DNA of 56,525 bases from the NCBI GenBank assembly GCA_964422065.1, contig CAYQZW010000003.1, positions 1-56,525 of the forward strand, in the 5' to 3' direction. This DNA is from S141-55 sp964422065. Lineage in GTDB: Bacteria; Hydrothermota; Hydrothermia; WGAB01. A program made the translations under genes and the position numbers. Positions 55,394-56,525 of the stretch are shown piece by piece. The stretch's first letter is position 1. Each line of letters begins with the position of its first letter. The notes below the pieces were generated by a model. That model saw only the letters and a list, made by a program, of their open reading frames with translations, was not told where the DNA came from and ran no database searches.

Positions 55394-56525
55394 ATGTCCC
55401 CCAGTGTGATTGAGTGGATTGCCAAACGGCCGATTCGGACCCTCACCACATGGGGGCTCGGCATCCTCCTTGCCGTTGTCTTCCCTTTGGCTACTGCTGG
55501 GAGTTGGCTCCTTTACAAGACCTATACGTTGAACTGGCAGGTGGAGGACCTTGCCCAGCAATATGACCACATCCTCCAGCTCACGATCCTCCACGATGCC
55601 TTGGTCCAGGACTTAGTGCAAGGGCTCGGCTTTGGCGACTCTGCGGCACTCTCCCGAGTCCCAGTCCATCTTTCCCGTTTCGAGAAGGAGTTTGCGGGGC
55701 TGGGACAGACTGAGTACCGATCCACAGAGGCCATCCGCGCCCAAACGGAGTTAGCGCAGGCTTGGTGGGCCTTTAAAGAAAAGCTTTCCTCCAGAATGGC
55801 TGCCCCGGGTGGAGCCTCGGCAGCCCTCCAAACCCTTCTGGCCTCCTTAAACGAAGTGAACTTGCCGTTGCTGTCCTTAGACCGGACGATTTCTGATGAG
55901 GAGGAAATCATCCGGGCCCGTGCTCGGCGGTACCATAACCAACTGGTATGGGTCTCCTGGCTCCTGTGGGGAGTCTTTGGGGTTGGCTTGACAGGCTTGT
56001 TCTTGCTCCGCAGGCTCCACCGGACCTTGGTCCAACGGGAGGCCCTCCAATGGGCCATTCAAGAGGTTTCTCATGAGCAAGATCTTTCCGCCCTGCTCCA
56101 GCAGGTCTTGGAGCACGCGATGCAAATCCTGGAGGCAGATCGAGGGGCCATTTATCTCCTTCAACGACAAGGGAAAGGGCTCTTCGCGGCACAGTCGATA
56201 GGCCTTTCTGAACGCTACATTCAGGTGCTGATGAAGTACCAGGATCGGGTCCCGGGGAGCAGGGCGCTTCAGAAGAAACAAGCCGTGCAGATTGTGGATC
56301 TGTCGAAGGATCCGACCGTCCAGGATCTTCCCGAGTTCCACCAAGCCGTGAAAGAGGAGGGGATCCGGACGCTCTTGGTCATTCCGATTCAGTGGAATAG
56401 CGAGCCTATTGGAGCCCTAACCCTATATCGTAACCGCCCCAAGGCATTTAAAAATGATGAGGTGCAGTTGGGTGCAGCCTACAGCCAGCAGATCGCATGG
56501 CTCCTGGAGCGCGAGCAGCGGATCC
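55394..56525 (+). CDS. Membrane-bound GAF-domain sensor, N-terminal part (runs off the right edge)
   Basis: 377 codons, translated directly, open to the window edge. Two membrane helices (about 18-42, TTWGLGILLAVVFPLATAGSWLLY, and about 182-202, WVSWLLWGVFGVGLTGLFLL) flank a periplasmic helical domain of about 140 residues, the topology of a four-helix-bundle sensor. A GAF domain follows (about 220-370: ALLQQVLEHAMQILEADRGAIYLL, VPGSRALQKKQAVQIVDLSKDP, IRTLLVIPIQWNSEPIGALTLY). The rest, probably a histidine kinase or other output, is beyond the edge. AAGGAGG lies 10 bases before ATG 55394. It is divergent from the BamD-like operon. Confidence 0.85.
   Translation, partial: MSPSVIEWIAKRPIRTLTTWGLGILLAVVFPLATAGSWLLYKTYTLNWQVEDLAQQYDHILQLTILHDALVQDLVQGLGFGDSAALSRVPVHLSRFEKEFAGLGQTEYRSTEAIRAQTELAQAWWAFKEKLSSRMAAPGGASAALQTLLASLNEVNLPLLSLDRTISDEEEIIRARARRYHNQLVWVSWLLWGVFGVGLTGLFLLRRLHRTLVQREALQWAIQEVSHEQDLSALLQQVLEHAMQILEADRGAIYLLQRQGKGLFAAQSIGLSERYIQVLMKYQDRVPGSRALQKKQAVQIVDLSKDPTVQDLPEFHQAVKEEGIRTLLVIPIQWNSEPIGALTLYRNRPKAFKNDEVQLGAAYSQQIAWLLEREQRI

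Overview
This is a GC-rich bacterial chromosome segment with ordinary gene density and no mobile element, CRISPR array, rRNA or tRNA that I can see. The cell is Gram-negative: a TonB-dependent receptor, LolC/E and LolD, MurJ, an OmpA-type protein, a BamD-like lipoprotein and HtrA are all present. Five large exported proteins end in a similar C-terminal module of the type IX-sorting (Por secretion tail / FlgD-Ig) kind. An archaeal-type phosphoglycerate mutase (ApgM), a DUF763 protein and a sulfide:quinone oxidoreductase/DsrC/DsrE module suggest a thermophilic or hydrothermal relative of the FCB group, for example the WOR-3/Hydrothermae lineages. That placement is inference.

Layout. 1-1146 (-): 5' part of a TonB receptor. 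1766-6069 (+): lysS, LolC/E, LolD and a FemAB-like transferase. 6075-9876: a Nudix hydrolase (-), umuD/umuC (+) and murJ (-). 10290-14845 (+): a secreted protein and a Na/phosphate symporter. 14863-17558 (-): a nitrilase, nadE and a flippase-like membrane protein. 17649-26493 (-): a glycosyltransferase and the run dcd-recA-tpiA-secG-rplU-giant C25-type peptidase. 26871-29967 (+): ECF sigma factor, membrane protein, putative beta-helix protein and HtrA, which looks like an envelope-stress operon. 30073-33086 (-): three secreted proteins. 33469-38611 (+): hybrid histidine kinase, glycosyltransferase, surE and pcm. 38608-40836 (-): UbiA family and apgM. 40953-44932 (+): DUF763 and a secreted FG-GAP protein. 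44998-47896 (-): sulfur module sqr-DUF1641-dsrC-dsrE. 48167-51392 (+): ornithine aminotransferase, a ribbon-helix-helix regulator and an SLC13-type permease. 51389-55167 (-): BamD-like, OmpA-like and a K+ channel. 55394-end (+): the start of a membrane GAF sensor.

The most striking pattern is in the promoters. Six transcription units (lysS, nudix, umuDC, murJ, dcd-recA, DUF763) have a -10 box followed by exactly 7 bases and then the start codon; five of these also have a -35 box 17 bp upstream. The mRNA should therefore begin at, or within a base or two of, the start codon (leaderless). Most envelope, secreted and sulfur genes instead carry Shine-Dalgarno sites of the AAGGAGG type. The leaderless geometry also fixes several otherwise ambiguous starts, including GTG starts for lysS and murJ.

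Other points of note: a UmuD homologue that aligns without gaps to E. coli UmuD but has lost both catalytic residues; a two-gene (nitrilase + nadE) version of glutamine-dependent NAD synthetase; an FNR/CRP-like box between sqr and the aminotransferase; a ribbon-helix-helix gene whose promoter lies inside an inverted repeat; a 31-bp near-perfect palindrome at 10013-10043; and a probable structured 5' UTR before the sensor gene at the right end.
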